A stretch of 64,000 bases of DNA, taken from the NCBI GenBank assembly GCA_951394045.1, contig OX595988.1:2619352-2683351 (forward strand), in the 5' to 3' direction. Shown here piece by piece: positions 40,753 to 51,227 of the stretch (positions are counted from its first letter, which is position 1; every line of letters begins with the position of its first letter). The position numbers were made by a program, and so were the translations under genes. The notes below the pieces were generated by a model. It saw nothing but the letters and a program-made list of their open reading frames with translations, was not told the origin of the DNA and made no database searches. This stretch comes from Nitzschia sp. DOCU1. Its lineage: Eukaryota; Bacillariophyta; Bacillariophyceae; Bacillariales; Bacillariaceae.

Positions 40753-41728
40753 AACAATTATACGAATAAGTTTATGATCTTGTGCCACGTCGGATGCCAT
40801 GCTACTTGCTAGAGCCTACTGCTAGAGAGGAGAGGGGCGACTATGTACAACACGATCCCAATCTCAACGTCAACTACCTGTAGCTACTTTACACGGCATT
40901 GTACCTCAGCACCAGCACCATGCTTTATCTACAATATTTCAGCTTGTCATGTATGTTGGTCGTTGCATTTTATGTTCAAGTTGCTGTTTGGTTTCATCTT
41001 TTGCCGATGTATGCCGTTGCAAAAGGTTTCTGGGTCGGTTGGAGCTCACAAGCCGTTGTTCAAAAAAGTGAGACTGATTTCGAACCAATACATACATTAT
41101 ACCATGTCCCGGTTGGCCGTGTCTTGTTGTTGGAGTCATGAACATGGGGATTCTGCCTAAGTAATAAGTGGAGAAAACGCCGATCGGAACTGGGCATTCC
41201 AAAATCGAGACCAACGTTGACTCATTTTTTGGCGGCAATTCATGCATGTCTACATCAATGAGAAAAAATTAAATTCAATCGTAACTGTATCCGGTACCCA
41301 CGTTCTCTATGACTATGCTGAACGACACATGATGTGACATGATAATTAGTGAACCAGAACGAGAAAATGGCGCGCCAAACATCATGAGATTCAAACCTCA
41401 CAACTTCAAAAAATCCAACGCCCACTTTGAACAACTAAACACACTGGAGCAACGATCAGCAGCAACAGACATCACAATAGGGTTGTCCAACGGTCGGTCA
41501 AACAATGTCGATTGTCTCTTTCAAAGCATTCCTCTCAAGATAGAAAGAAATTGCCTTGCCCTTTACACAAGCTTTCAAACCACTGTTGTTGAACGAGGCT
41601 ACTGCACTACCTTCCTCTTGGGCAGATAATCGACCGAGAAGCTATCGAAACACGACAAGATCATTTTCTCAATTTCCACCGCCCTGCTATTTCACTTATT
41701 TCTCTCCTATCATAAAAGCTAAATCAAA
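40753..41728. other. Intergenic, no gene seen
   Basis: Nearly 1 kb, AT-rich in its right half. Two plus-strand frames (40843-41160 and 41339-41629) show no leader, motif or splice partner. Confidence 0.45.
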
Positions 41729-42348
41729 ATGACGAAGGTTGTAACAGGCCAGCACCACAATCCCCACTTCGCTCGAATTCAGTCAAAATATCGTAGCCTT
41801 TGTGCTGCTTTGAACAGTCAGCCAACGACTTCTTCTGGTAGGTTTCATGCCGACGATGCACTGTGATACGAACCGGCATTTCTCTACGTTTACTCAATAT
41901 GTTCTTGCTTGCTCCTGCTTGCCTAGACTCGTTTGAAAGTGACGACGATGGAGGCTTCCACATTCATCGCAAAATGCTGCGCAGGCGGCATGTTCGGAAA
42001 GAGCAAAAAGAAAGGGAGGAGCGGCGACGAGAAGAGGAAGAGCAACGGAAGAAGAGTGGAGAGAGTCGCGAAAGTACTGAGAACTTGTCTATCGTCTGGG
42101 CTACGGATGATTCGACTCTATCACTTTGTAGTGCTGGTGGCGCTGAGGGTGCCATGAATTCCAGCTCTTGCTTGGACAAACCTATTGCTACCACCACTCC
42201 TGCTTCTCCGTATCCACCGCAAACTGTAGCCTATCCATTGCTGGTACCCTCCGCTTCTGGAGAAATTTCGGGGCTGCCCTATCCTAGAACCCATTTGCCC
42301 GCGTTTTCCCCGCTTCGTTCTCGAAAGCAGCGTGAAACGAACCTGTAA
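41729..42348 (+). CDS. Small spliced orphan protein with charged helix
   Basis: Two exons: 41729-41837 encodes MTKVVTGQHHNPHFARIQSK and more, then an intron 41838-41926 (GTAGGT...TGCCTAG, 89 bp, phase 1), then an exon to the stop at 42348; 176 aa. The join gives TTSSDSFESDDDGGFHIHRK without a break. The middle is a strongly charged helix (RKEQKEREERRREEEEQRKK), likely a short coiled coil; the rest is Ser/Pro/Thr-rich and disordered. No signal peptide or known domain. Support is the start ATG with an A-rich context (AATCAAAATG), good splice sites and matching phase; expression is unproven. Confidence 0.5.
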
Positions 42349-42654
42349 TGGTACTTGGGGTCGTTCGTGCGGACACGAGGTGGGCGGGAAATGGTGCTGG
42401 TTGGATCAGCATCAATTGGGGCTCCTCTTGATCCCTGTGTGGGTAAATCTTGACTAGAAAGCTATCAGCATGTGCTACCTCGTAGTATCCAGCACAGGCA
42501 ATCCATTACATCGTTCTCGGGCCCGAATCGCCGATGAACGTAGATAGAGCACGCTCTTTTGCGGGCCTACCAACATGTAGTCTAGTCTAGATAAGTTGCG
42601 ACCGTCGTCTAACTTCCGGTTGATAGTCGACTCTAGAATACCACTAGCTTCCTG
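42349..42654. other. Convergent spacer, no gene seen
   Basis: Lies between two converging stops. Contains a tagtctagtctagat stretch near 42580. Confidence 0.5.
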
Positions 42655-44327
42655 CTACCTTCTTCGCATGACAGAAACCGACAAGGCCACGAAGCAGGAC
42701 GCAGAGATCGCTGCCGCTACAGCCAATCCATTTGCCCAACGATCCAACTCTTCCGTGGATACTGAATCCAACCACGAAGCCATTGTTGGACTGCTTTCAG
42801 CGTTGCGGGGCGGCGTAACTACTTGATTCGAAGCATCCGTTTGTCGTTGTGCATTATTCACTTTGGCAGCAGTTCCTGGCACGCCCGCCACGATATCTTC
42901 AATATCTACTGTAGCCGCACCCGTATCCGCCGAAACATCCTTCTCCTGGGTTTTTTGAACCAACTGGCCACAAGCGCTAGCAATGTCGGCACCCATGGTC
43001 CTGCGGATAGTACAGAAAACGCCATACGACGCAACAATGTCCCGGAATTTTTGTACGTGTTCCAACGGCGGGCATTGGAGCTTGTCCTTGACATCTGTCG
43101 CATTGTAAGGAATCAAATTGACGACCAACTGACGATTCTCGCATAATTTTCCCAGCTGGTGAGCACATTCCAATGAAGAGGTCTCTCCTGTCACTGTAAA
43201 CACATAAGCCAGCGGCCCTTAGTACAACCCGAGATCATTGTGAAAAGGGGAATCGATAGATGGATGTACTTACACATGACGTACTCAATCATGGCTCGAC
43301 GTCGACTACTCGCCTTGATGCGTTCTTCGGTCGTGTAGGAGCCCCCCTCTCGTTGCGGGACATAAACCATCATATGGTCATCCAATGCATCAATTAGCTT
43401 GTCAATCGGGTACCGAGTAGCAGTGGGCACAATTGCTGTACGAGCCTCTTGATTTGGAGCATGCAATGACAGCGCCAAAGACACTTCTGGCAAATCCTTG
43501 CTGAGCTTTCGAATCTGAGAGATGAGACCCACTGTCGAAATAGTAATGCGCCCCTGGGACAGATTCCATCGTTTGCGGTCTATCATAGCGCGACATGCTG
43601 CGACAACGTTGTTGTAATTATCCAGTGGCTCCCCCATTCCCATGAACACGACATTACGAACAAGGTCTAGCTTCTTCGACTTGTCATCGAGCTCTTTGTA
43701 TTCTTCAGCAAGGATGTTGTTGGCGTGAATCATTTGCTCCAAAATTTCCGCAGTTGTCAAATTTCCAAACAACCCCATAGTGCCCGTGGCGCAAAACGTA
43801 CATCCCATGGCACATCCCACCTGAGAGCTTACGCAGAGTGCTGCCCGTCCAGAACCTTTCTGGTCATAACGCATCAAAACACTTTCCACCACTTGACCGT
43901 CATGTAATTCGACGATCACTTTTGTAGTGGATCGATCTGCCGACGTTAACTTTTGTTGGATACGCGAAGTGACTGTCACAAAATCAGGTGTTTTGACCAA
44001 AAAGTCCAGAAACGGCTTGGGAAGCTGCAAGCGATTACGATTTTTCCGGCTTGTCACATGATTTCTGTGCGGTTTGCTCAAGGCTGGATCATCATCGTGC
44101 TCGGGAATTTCTCTTCGCTCCTGCTTGTAGTACGTTTCCACGAATGTCTCGAGCGAAGGATAATGCAGTCGATGAAGAGATTGATAAAATGCTTCAAGAT
44201 GAACGGCTCTCAACGAAATTCCAGCTTCATCCAAACTCTCCAGTAAGGCAGTTCGATCTAGCACCGAGTTTGGATATGGCGCCTTTCGGCGTTGCTTCGT
44301 TGTTCTCGTGGTCGTTGGGAGGCCCAT
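42655..44327 (-). CDS. rlmN: RlmN/Cfr-type radical-SAM RNA methyltransferase with C-terminal membrane anchor
   Basis: Methylates C2 of adenine in rRNA (and tRNA in bacteria). Exon 1 (44327-43274) has an N-terminal helical domain and the radical-SAM core: LCVSSQVGCAMGCTFCATG (CxxxCxxC cluster plus the accessory Cys), VFMGMGEPLDNY, and SLALSLHAPNQEAR. The intron is 43194-43273 (GTAAGT...TTACAG, 80 bp, phase 1) and rejoins IEYVML to TGETSSLECAHQL, exactly the conserved continuation. Exon 2 gives VNLIPYN and TIRRTMGADIASACGQL with the second catalytic Cys. Unusual for the family, about 95 further residues follow, ending in a hydrophobic helix (GLAVAAAISASCFVALSVSV) and MRRR. 530 aa. No clear plastid or mitochondrial leader is visible from this start. 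Confidence 0.9.
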
Positions 44328-44458
44328 GATGTTCTGCAATGAAGAGTGCCGACATGAGTGGTCGCAGCATCATCTCGTCAACGTTTCGAATACGAGACCA
44401 AAGACGGTGGTTTCCCGCCATTTTCTGCGCGCGAGGTGAGCGAGACTTGGCTTGGCAT

Positions 44459-44742
44459 TGTTTTATCGCAATGCTACAGTTGTCATGACTCATTAGGGAC
44501 TCGAATACGTTGAACAAGTCATTCGGCGAGGCTCAACGCCCAGTCGCTGAAAGTAATTACGTGAGCGGGATTCACTGGACGATTTCAATTATTTCGCAGT
44601 CATTGGGTCGTGTGGGCACGCACATCTGCTCTTCCACTCGTTGTCTTGTATTATAATCTGAGGTCTCGTCTGAAGCAAAAGGCGATACCAACAGTAAGAT
44701 CTAAAAACAACCCAGTTACATTGCAATTGAATTGATTTAACA
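44459..44742 (+). repeat. 5' LTR of the copia element
   Basis: 284 bp, starting TGTTTTATCGC and ending TTGATTTAACA. No difference to the 3' copy was seen on reading both. A TATTATAATC stretch near 44650 could be the TATA-like element. Confidence 0.95.
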
Positions 44743-44757
44743 GTTTATCAGACCCAG
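44743..44757 (+). other. Possible primer-binding site
   Basis: Directly after the 5' LTR, GTTTATCAGACCC resembles the initiator-tRNA-Met site TGGTATCAGAGC used by many copia elements (shared TATCAGA). It lacks the usual TGG, so the primer is uncertain. Confidence 0.35.
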
Positions 44758-44796
44758 TGTTTCTAAGAAAGCTAGCATCGCAAGCAATTTGAAAGC

Positions 44797-46425
44797 ATGG
44801 TTTGGACAAATGCCCAAACGACAACCTTTTTCACCGACGATGTAATTGGAATGCAACTCTCCAATGCGGCAGTCGCTGCACTCGCAGAGGAGGGCATTAA
44901 CAACGTCGATGATTTGGTCGAATTTGATAAGGATCAGCTGGATACGATTGCTTCTAATTTCCGTCGGCCACCACCAAATGTTGCGGTGGTTCATTTAGGA
45001 GCCTCCTCGTTGCACAGACTCAAGTGGAGTACGAAGATCCTCAAGCATTATGAGATTGTTGGGAGGACATCTTCACCATCCAACATGAGGTGGCCAGTAG
45101 TTAAAGCTTTCATTACTCAGTGGGAGGTCATCGAGCAGAAGAAAAAGGACGATGACCCAGAAGTGCCAAGGCTGTCCGCGAAGAATCTCCCCATGATGCC
45201 ATGGACCGAAGCATTCAAAGACAACTTGGCGCAATGCATTGGTGCTCAGTATGCACCTCTATTATATGTAATTCGGGAGACAGTGGATGCACCAGATCCA
45301 TGCCCCGAAGTTGCAGCCGGAAAACCACATGCAGCCATATATGATTCCGTCGAAGAAGAATTGATTGCCCGCGCGAGCCATGATCATGCACTGTTCCGCG
45401 AAGACAACAAAGCGGTATACTTCAAGATTGAGGAAGCAGTGCGTGGGACAAGCTATGCGGCGTCGATTACGACTTTTAATAGAACCAAGAATGGACGTGG
45501 AGCCTACCTTGCACTTGTTAGTCAGCATGCCGGCAAGGACAAATGGCAGAAGGAAATCAAGGATGCAGAGGACACTATGCAAGCCCGAAAGTGGCGGGGC
45601 AATGGCAGCTATCCCCTGGAGAAGTGGTGTGCGGCACATCGACAAGCTTTTATCAAGATGCAGAGAGCCGCCGAACATATTACCTACCAATTGCCCAATG
45701 GGGGTACTAGAGTTCGGCATCTGCTCGACTCGATAGAAACGTCAGACTCTAGGCTAGCTGCCGCCATGGCCTCGGTCGAACAGAACGAAGAAGCGGACGG
45801 TCCCCTGTATGATTTCGAAAGGTGCGTTGCTATTCTTGTCCCTGCAGACCCCGTAGCGAGAAAGAAGATCCTCTCAGGAACCAAACGCCCAGGAGGTGAG
45901 ATCTCAGGAGTTGAAGGGGAAGGCGATGAGACTATCAACATCTCCTCGGTCAACCTTAAATCTGGAAGGGGAAAGACTGGAGTCGAATTCCGCTTTCATA
46001 CCAAGAAAGAATACCACAAGCTGAACAAAGCTCAGAAGCAGGAGCTGAGAGCATGGCGAAACACAGATGAGGGAAAAAAGGCGATGGATAACAGCGAGAA
46101 GGACAAGAGTGGCAAGAAACCAGCCCAACAAGGCAGCGTCAAGAAACAAGTCGTTTCAGCTCTCGTCAGTTTAGCCAAGGACGCTCAGAAGAAGGAAGAT
46201 GAGGAAGCTGAGGCAGTTACCAAACTTCAAGGCCTTCTTAGCGCCGCCATCGGCAAGCCCACCGATAACAGTAAGGGAAGTGTGACCTGGAAGCAACCCA
46301 TTGCAACCACCAAGAATGTTGTGGGAGCAGCGGCGGCTGCACCGACCGCTGGTAAATCCTCGGCCGCATCCCTACTTGCACTCCTAGTTCAGTCTGCGAA
46401 GAATGCGGCGGGGTCAGGAAATTGA
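44797..46425 (+). CDS. gag: Retrotransposon Gag-like polyprotein
   Basis: A 542-aa frame starting 54 bp after the 5' LTR. It carries no recognised CCHC zinc knuckle. The N-terminus (MVWTNAQTTTFFTDDVIGMQ, then a SAM-like helical EEGINNVDDLVEFDKDQLD) and an Ala/Lys-rich tail fit a nucleic-acid-binding capsid-type protein by position. It ends at UGA 46423-46425 (GGA AAT TGA CTC GGC), and the same frame stays open into pol. Confidence 0.85.
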   Translation: MVWTNAQTTTFFTDDVIGMQLSNAAVAALAEEGINNVDDLVEFDKDQLDTIASNFRRPPPNVAVVHLGASSLHRLKWSTKILKHYEIVGRTSSPSNMRWPVVKAFITQWEVIEQKKKDDDPEVPRLSAKNLPMMPWTEAFKDNLAQCIGAQYAPLLYVIRETVDAPDPCPEVAAGKPHAAIYDSVEEELIARASHDHALFREDNKAVYFKIEEAVRGTSYAASITTFNRTKNGRGAYLALVSQHAGKDKWQKEIKDAEDTMQARKWRGNGSYPLEKWCAAHRQAFIKMQRAAEHITYQLPNGGTRVRHLLDSIETSDSRLAAAMASVEQNEEADGPLYDFERCVAILVPADPVARKKILSGTKRPGGEISGVEGEGDETINISSVNLKSGRGKTGVEFRFHTKKEYHKLNKAQKQELRAWRNTDEGKKAMDNSEKDKSGKKPAQQGSVKKQVVSALVSLAKDAQKKEDEEAEAVTKLQGLLSAAIGKPTDNSKGSVTWKQPIATTKNVVGAAAAAPTAGKSSAASLLALLVQSAKNAAGSGN

Positions 46426-49400
46426 CTCGGCCCGACGGTGTTGGTCTCGTCGATTGTGACGAACGAGACTAAGACATCAAAGTCGGATCGAATTTGGGAC
46501 CCTGGAAGGACGCAGAAGATACTAGTCACCGACCAGTTGTATGCAAGAATATCGGGCGCCAGTGGCTCACCTAGTGTGGTGAGCAATGATGATGAGATCT
46601 CGATGGATTTGGAAGATGACAACTCTGAATCTATCACTGCGAGGTCCGAGTTGGACAGTCATGCCAACATGCCTGTTGTTGGACGACATGTTCATATTTT
46701 GGCAGATAAGGGAAAGGTTGTTGAAGTCAGTGCTTTTTCCCCAGATTTGCCGTGTCTTGAGATACCGGTAGTGGATGCTGCCCTAAAATATACGGACAAG
46801 TTCACTGGTCGAAGGTTCATTTTGATCATTCGCAATGCTCTTAGTGTTCCATCGATGGACCACAACCTAATTCCACCATTCGTTATGAGGGAAAAAGGGA
46901 TCACTGTCAACGAGACAGCCAAGATGCACTTGAAGGATCCATCGGTATCAGACCATGCGATCGAGTTTGAAGGCTTTGACTTCAGGATTCCGCTAAGATT
47001 GTGGGGCACCTTTAGCTATTTTGAGCATGAGGTTCCTACTATGGATGACCTCGAATCAGAGGAGGATATCTACCTTTTGACTCCGGATGATTATAACCCT
47101 CACAACCCGGCCTATGCTGTCAATGAGGATGCTCAGACCGACTGGGAAGGGAAGATCCGGGAGCCCAAGGAGCGAGATACCATCCTCCTACAAGAACTGA
47201 GACTGGATGATGCCATGGTGGCATCGTTAACGGTCTCGGACCTCGAAGCCAAGCAAGTAGATTACTTGCTCGACCTACGAGAGAACGAGAATAAAGAGCG
47301 GGGGCTGAGTTCCCAACCCGCTCACGGCAAGGCATGTACTCGAGTGTCGTCAGTTCTAGCAAATGTGTCCCCCTTGCTGGACGATGAATTATTGTGTACT
47401 AGACTCGAGGCCAGACGGGACCTGGGTGATCTCCAGGCATCGATTGGCTCAACCGATGTTCTTCATCGAGATTATTTGGTTGAGGATGCTGACTCGACCG
47501 AAGATGAAGATTCCGATCTTAACGCCGTATTGCTCGAAGGCCTGCTGGATGCGTTGTCTCCAGAGGAGAAAGAAGCGTTCACTGATGAAGTACTTGACCA
47601 GGTCATTAGAGGCGAGCTTTCGTTCGAAGAATTGATGGGGGGAGCTACCGTGGGTGCGACCCATGCGAGGAGGCCAAAAAATATTGACGCCAAGCGTCTC
47701 TCCAAGGTATGGAAGATTGACTTGGACAAGGCAGAGCAGACGCTGAACATTACCTCGCAGCACTCCACTCGCGCTGAGACTTCCCACCTAGCTCGGAATT
47801 ATGGAACAAACGACAAGGCGCTGCGTTACAAGCGTATTAATCGATACTTTTTTATGGACACCCTACTCGCAACGAAACAGAAGGGCTTCAAATCATCAAG
47901 AGGCAACACTTGCTGCCAGCTCTTCGTATCCGATCGAGGGTTCGTGTTCGTTGTACCGATGAAATCGAGATCTGAAGTTCTATCCGCTGTGAAGATGTTT
48001 GCTAAGGAGGTCGGTGCTCCCGAGGCGATAATCTGTGATGCGGCTAGGGAACAGTTTTCGGAGGATCTCAGAAAGTTTCTGAATGAGATAGGCACTACGC
48101 TTCGGCTTTTGGAGGAAAATACCCCATGGGCGAATCGTGCCGAACTATACATTGGGCTAATGAAGGAGGCAACTCGCAAGGATCTGAAAGATGGCGAGGC
48201 GCCCCTGGCTTTCTGGGATTATTGCATTCAGAGGAGAGCCCGTGTTCACAACTTGACGGCCTCTGATAATATCAAGATCCGGGGTTCCAATCCCTACACT
48301 GACGTCTTTAGCGAGGAAGGAGATATCAGCAACCTTTGTCAGTATGGATTTTATGATTGGGTGTACTACCGAGATAAAGGGGAATTATTTCCAATGTCAC
48401 AGGAGAAGCTGGGCCGAGTACTTGGCCCGGCTGATGGCGCTGGGAATGAAATGTGTCAGTGGATCGTAACTGGGAAAGGGACGGTAGTGCCCCGTCGATC
48501 CCACCGACCACTGAATGAGAAAGAGAAGCGGTCAGAGAAAGTGAAGACTGCTCAAGTGTTGTTTAATGCTGTGATCTTGAGGAAGCATGGCTACGGAATC
48601 AATGGGCCTCCCAAGCCTCTCTCGCCAATTGAAAGTGAGGAGGAAGAATTCACAGAGTATGAGGACGACAATGAAAAGCCAAGGAAGCTCCCTGAGTTCG
48701 ATGCGATGTACGACAACAGTGGCCGCGAAATTAACCAAGAGCCTGCTTGGGACAGACTCCTCACCACTGAAGTACACATCGAGGGGATGCCTGTTGGCAA
48801 GGTGGCTAGAAGGGCCAGAAACATGGATGGCAAGGTTGTTGGCACCTACGATGACAATCCGTTTGTAAACACAATGGTGTATGAAGTTGAGTTTGAGGAT
48901 GGAACAATCAAGGAGTATTCTGCCAACATAATTGCCGAGAATCTGCTCTCGATGGTTGATGATGACGGGTTCAGAGTCCTGCTACTCGATGGCATCATTG
49001 ACTACAAGAAGGATCCGAATGTCGCGCTCGATATGAGCGACGCCTACGTGACTACTAAGCGAGGTGGAAGGGCATTGAAGAAAACAACCAAGGGCTGGAA
49101 GTTATTGGTTAGATGGAAGGATGACACCGAGTCCTGGATTCCCTTGAAGGATATGAAAGAATCCCATCCCGTTGAGACAGCAGAGTTTGCCCGGGCCAGA
49201 TCAATTGAAAATGAACCCGCATTTGCATGGTGGGTCCCTTACACGTTAAGGAAACGCGATGCCATCATCGCCATGGTCAAGGCTCGAGTTAGGAAGAACA
49301 CCCACAAGTACGGGGTGGAAGTGCCTACGAGCTATAAGCACGCCATGGAATTGGATAAGAAAAATGGAAACAGTTTCTGGGCTGATGCTTTACGGACCGA

Positions 49401-51135
49401 GATGGAAAACAACAGCGTTGCGTTCGAGATCCTTGGAGTTAATAAATCTGCCCCGCCCGGGTGGCGCAAGGTGACTGGTCACCTTGTCTGGGACGTCAAG
49501 ATGGATTTCACCCGCAAGGCTCGATGGGTATTGGACGGTCACAAAACACCGGACCCGCTTATTTCGACGTATGCTGGAGTCGTTTCGCGTGAGAGTGTGA
49601 GGATTGCTTTTACCTACGCGGCGCTTAACAATCTGGATATTTGTGCAGCAGACATTCGGAATGCGTATCTACAAGCGCCTTCGTCTGCCAAGGACTATAT
49701 TATCTGTGGTGCTGAGTTTGGTCTCGAGAACGAGGGACGAGTTGCTCTAATTAGAAGAGCACTTTATGGCGGAAAATCAGCCGGCAGAGACTTCCGCAAT
49801 CACCTTCGCGCTTGCATGAGACATCTTGGTTTTGATTCCTGTCCTGCCGACCCGGACGTATGGATGCGTCCAGCTACGAAGGCCGATGGTCAACCTTACT
49901 ACGAGTACATTCTGCTCTATACTGATGATACCTTATGCGTCTCAGAGGAGCCAGAGAAAGTACTCAGAACAGGTGTCGGCAAGTACTTCGAGCTGAAGGA
50001 GAAGAGCATAGGGCCACCCAGTAATTACCTTGGAGGCAAGGTCAGAAAAGTTCAATTATTACCGTCAGGGACTCAGTGTTGGGCTTTTGGATCATCTCAG
50101 TATGTGCAAGAAGCCGTAAAAAACGTCGAGGCGTGGGTTGTCAGGAAGCAGCGGAGTGGTGACAAGCGCTACTCTATGTACAAGACAGCCAAGACACCAC
50201 TGCCGACCTCGTACCGGCCCGAGTTAGATGTGACTCCTGAATGCGACCCTGAAGATGCATCATATTATCAGTCGATGATTGGTGTCTTGAGGTGGATCTG
50301 CGAACTCGGTCGTGTCGACATTTGTTTGGAGGTGTCTATGATGTCGTCTCACCTGGCACTACCGAGAGAGGGCCACCTGCAAAAGGTGCTACACATCTTC
50401 TCGCATCTCAAGGCAAAGCACAATGCTGAACTCGTGTTTGATCCTACTGTACCGTTCATTGATGAGAACCTGTTTGAAAGAAGGGACTGGACTACTAGCG
50501 AGTTTGGTCACATCGATGGGAAGGAGGAACTGCCATCCAACATGCCGGAACCTAGAGGGTTCGGATTCACCGTTCATGCGAAGGTTGATGCTGATCATGC
50601 TGCTGACACCGTCTCGAGGAGATCTCGAACAGGCTTCATCGTCTACCTCATGAGTGCACCTGTGTACTGGTTTTCGAAGAAGCAGACGAGTGTTGAGTCA
50701 AGCAGTTTCGGATCTGAATTCATCGCTATGAAGCAGCTGTGTGAATACTTGCGCGGACTCAGGTACAAGTTGAGGATGATGGGGATTCCTATCCTTGGCC
50801 CAGTGTATATCTACGGGGATAATCAGTCAGTTCTGGCGAACACGACTGTCCCGGAGTCTACTCTGAAAAGGAAGAGCCAGAGTATCTGTTATCATTTCGT
50901 CCGAGAAGGTGTTGCAAGAGATGAGTGGAGAACTACTTATATCAGCACCAATGATAATGAATCGGATCTGCTCACCAAGTTATTGCCTTCTGGAGCGAAG
51001 CGTGAGGGCTTCGTCTCAAGGATTTTGCACCATGTATACGACACTGCGAGCAGCGTATTGTGCAGTGCCATCATGGCAATTATCCGAGGTGATTATCAAG
51101 GCGGTGGAAGCCAACCACCAGGCATGCCTTTGTAA
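46426..51135 (+). CDS. pol: Copia Pol polyprotein: protease, integrase, reverse transcriptase, RNase H
   Basis: About 1,569 codons in the same frame as gag, directly after the UGA. No ATG occurs before 46603. In order: aspartic protease motif ARSELDSHAN (Asp codon at 46654); integrase core with FFMDTL, ICDAAREQ and a later Glu in WANRAELYIGLMKEA, without an obvious HHCC zinc finger; reverse transcriptase with VWDVKMDFTRKARWVLDGH, ADIRNAYLQAP and the catalytic box LLYTDDTLCVS (YTDD in place of YVDD); RNase H with KVDADHAAD, SSSFGSEFIAM and IYGDNQSVL. All catalytic acids I can place are present, so the protein looks functional. Production most likely needs readthrough of the gag stop; an independent start at ATG 46603 would still include the protease motif. 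Confidence 0.9.
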   Translation, partial: LGPTVLVSSIVTNETKTSKSDRIWDPGRTQKILVTDQLYARISGASGSPSVVSNDDEISMDLEDDNSESITARSELDSHANMPVVGRHVHILADKGKVVEVSAFSPDLPCLEIPVVDAALKYTDKFTGRRFILIIRNALSVPSMDHNLIPPFVMREKGITVNETAKMHLKDPSVSDHAIEFEGFDFRIPLRLWGTFSYFEHEVPTMDDLESEEDIYLLTPDDYNPHNPAYAVNEDAQTDWEGKIREPKERDTILLQELRLDDAMVASLTVSDLEAKQVDYLLDLRENENKERGLSSQPAHGKACTRVSSVLANVSPLLDDELLCTRLEARRDLGDLQASIGSTDVLHRDYLVEDADSTEDEDSDLNAVLLEGLLDALSPEEKEAFTDEVLDQVIRGELSFEELMGGATVGATHARRPKNIDAKRLSKVWKIDLDKAEQTLNITSQHSTRAETSHLARNYGTNDKALRYKRINRYFFMDTLLATKQKGFKSSRGNTCCQLFVSDRGFVFVVPMKSRSEVLSAVKMFAKEVGAPEAIICDAAREQFSEDLRKFLNEIGTTLRLLEENTPWANRAELYIGLMKEATRKDLKDGEAPLAFWDYCIQRRARVHNLTASDNIKIRGSNPYTDVFSEEGDISNLCQYGFYDWVYYRDKGELFPMSQEKLGRVLGPADGAGNEMCQWIVTGKGTVVPRRSHRPLNEKEKRSEKVKTAQVLFNAVILRKHGYGINGPPKPLSPIESEEEEFTEYEDDNEKPRKLPEFDAMYDNSGREINQEPAWDRLLTTEVHIEGMPVGKVARRARNMDGKVVGTYDDNPFVNTMVYEVEFEDGTIKEYSANIIAENLLSMVDDDGFRVLLLDGIIDYKKDPNVALDMSDAYVTTKRGGRALKKTTKGWKLLVRWKDDTESWIPLKDMKESHPVETAEFARARSIENEPAFAWWVPYTLRKRDAIIAMVKARVRKNTHKYGVEVPTSYKHAMELDKKNGNSFWADALRTEMENNSVAFEILGVNKSAPPGWRKVTGHLVWDVKMDFTRKARWVLDGHKTPDPLISTYAGVVSRESVRIAFTYAALNNLDICAADIRNAYLQAPSSAKDYIICGAEFGLENEGRVALIRRALYGGKSAGRDFRNHLRACMRHLGFDSCPADPDVWMRPATKADGQPYYEYILLYTDDTLCVSEEPEKVLRTGVGKYFELKEKSIGPPSNYLGGKVRKVQLLPSGTQCWAFGSSQYVQEAVKNVEAWVVRKQRSGDKRYSMYKTAKTPLPTSYRPELDVTPECDPEDASYYQSMIGVLRWICELGRVDICLEVSMMSSHLALPREGHLQKVLHIFSHLKAKHNAELVFDPTVPFIDENLFERRDWTTSEFGHIDGKEELPSNMPEPRGFGFTVHAKVDADHAADTVSRRSRTGFIVYLMSAPVYWFSKKQTSVESSSFGSEFIAMKQLCEYLRGLRYKLRMMGIPILGPVYIYGDNQSVLANTTVPESTLKRKSQSICYHFVREGVARDEWRTTYISTNDNESDLLTKLLPSGAKREGFVSRILHHVYDTASSVLCSAIMAIIRGDYQGGGSQPPGMPL

Positions 51136-51219
51136 TGTTTGTCAATGTCTATGTGTAAGTCATTCTGTGTGGGACAAGCCGACTCCTGATCTCGTGTGTC
51201 CGATCGAGAAGGTCAGCTT

Positions 51220-51227
51220 GAGAGGAG
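51220..51227 (+). other. Polypurine tract before 3' LTR
   Basis: GAGAGGAG immediately precedes the TG of the 3' LTR, the expected place for plus-strand priming. Confidence 0.6.
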
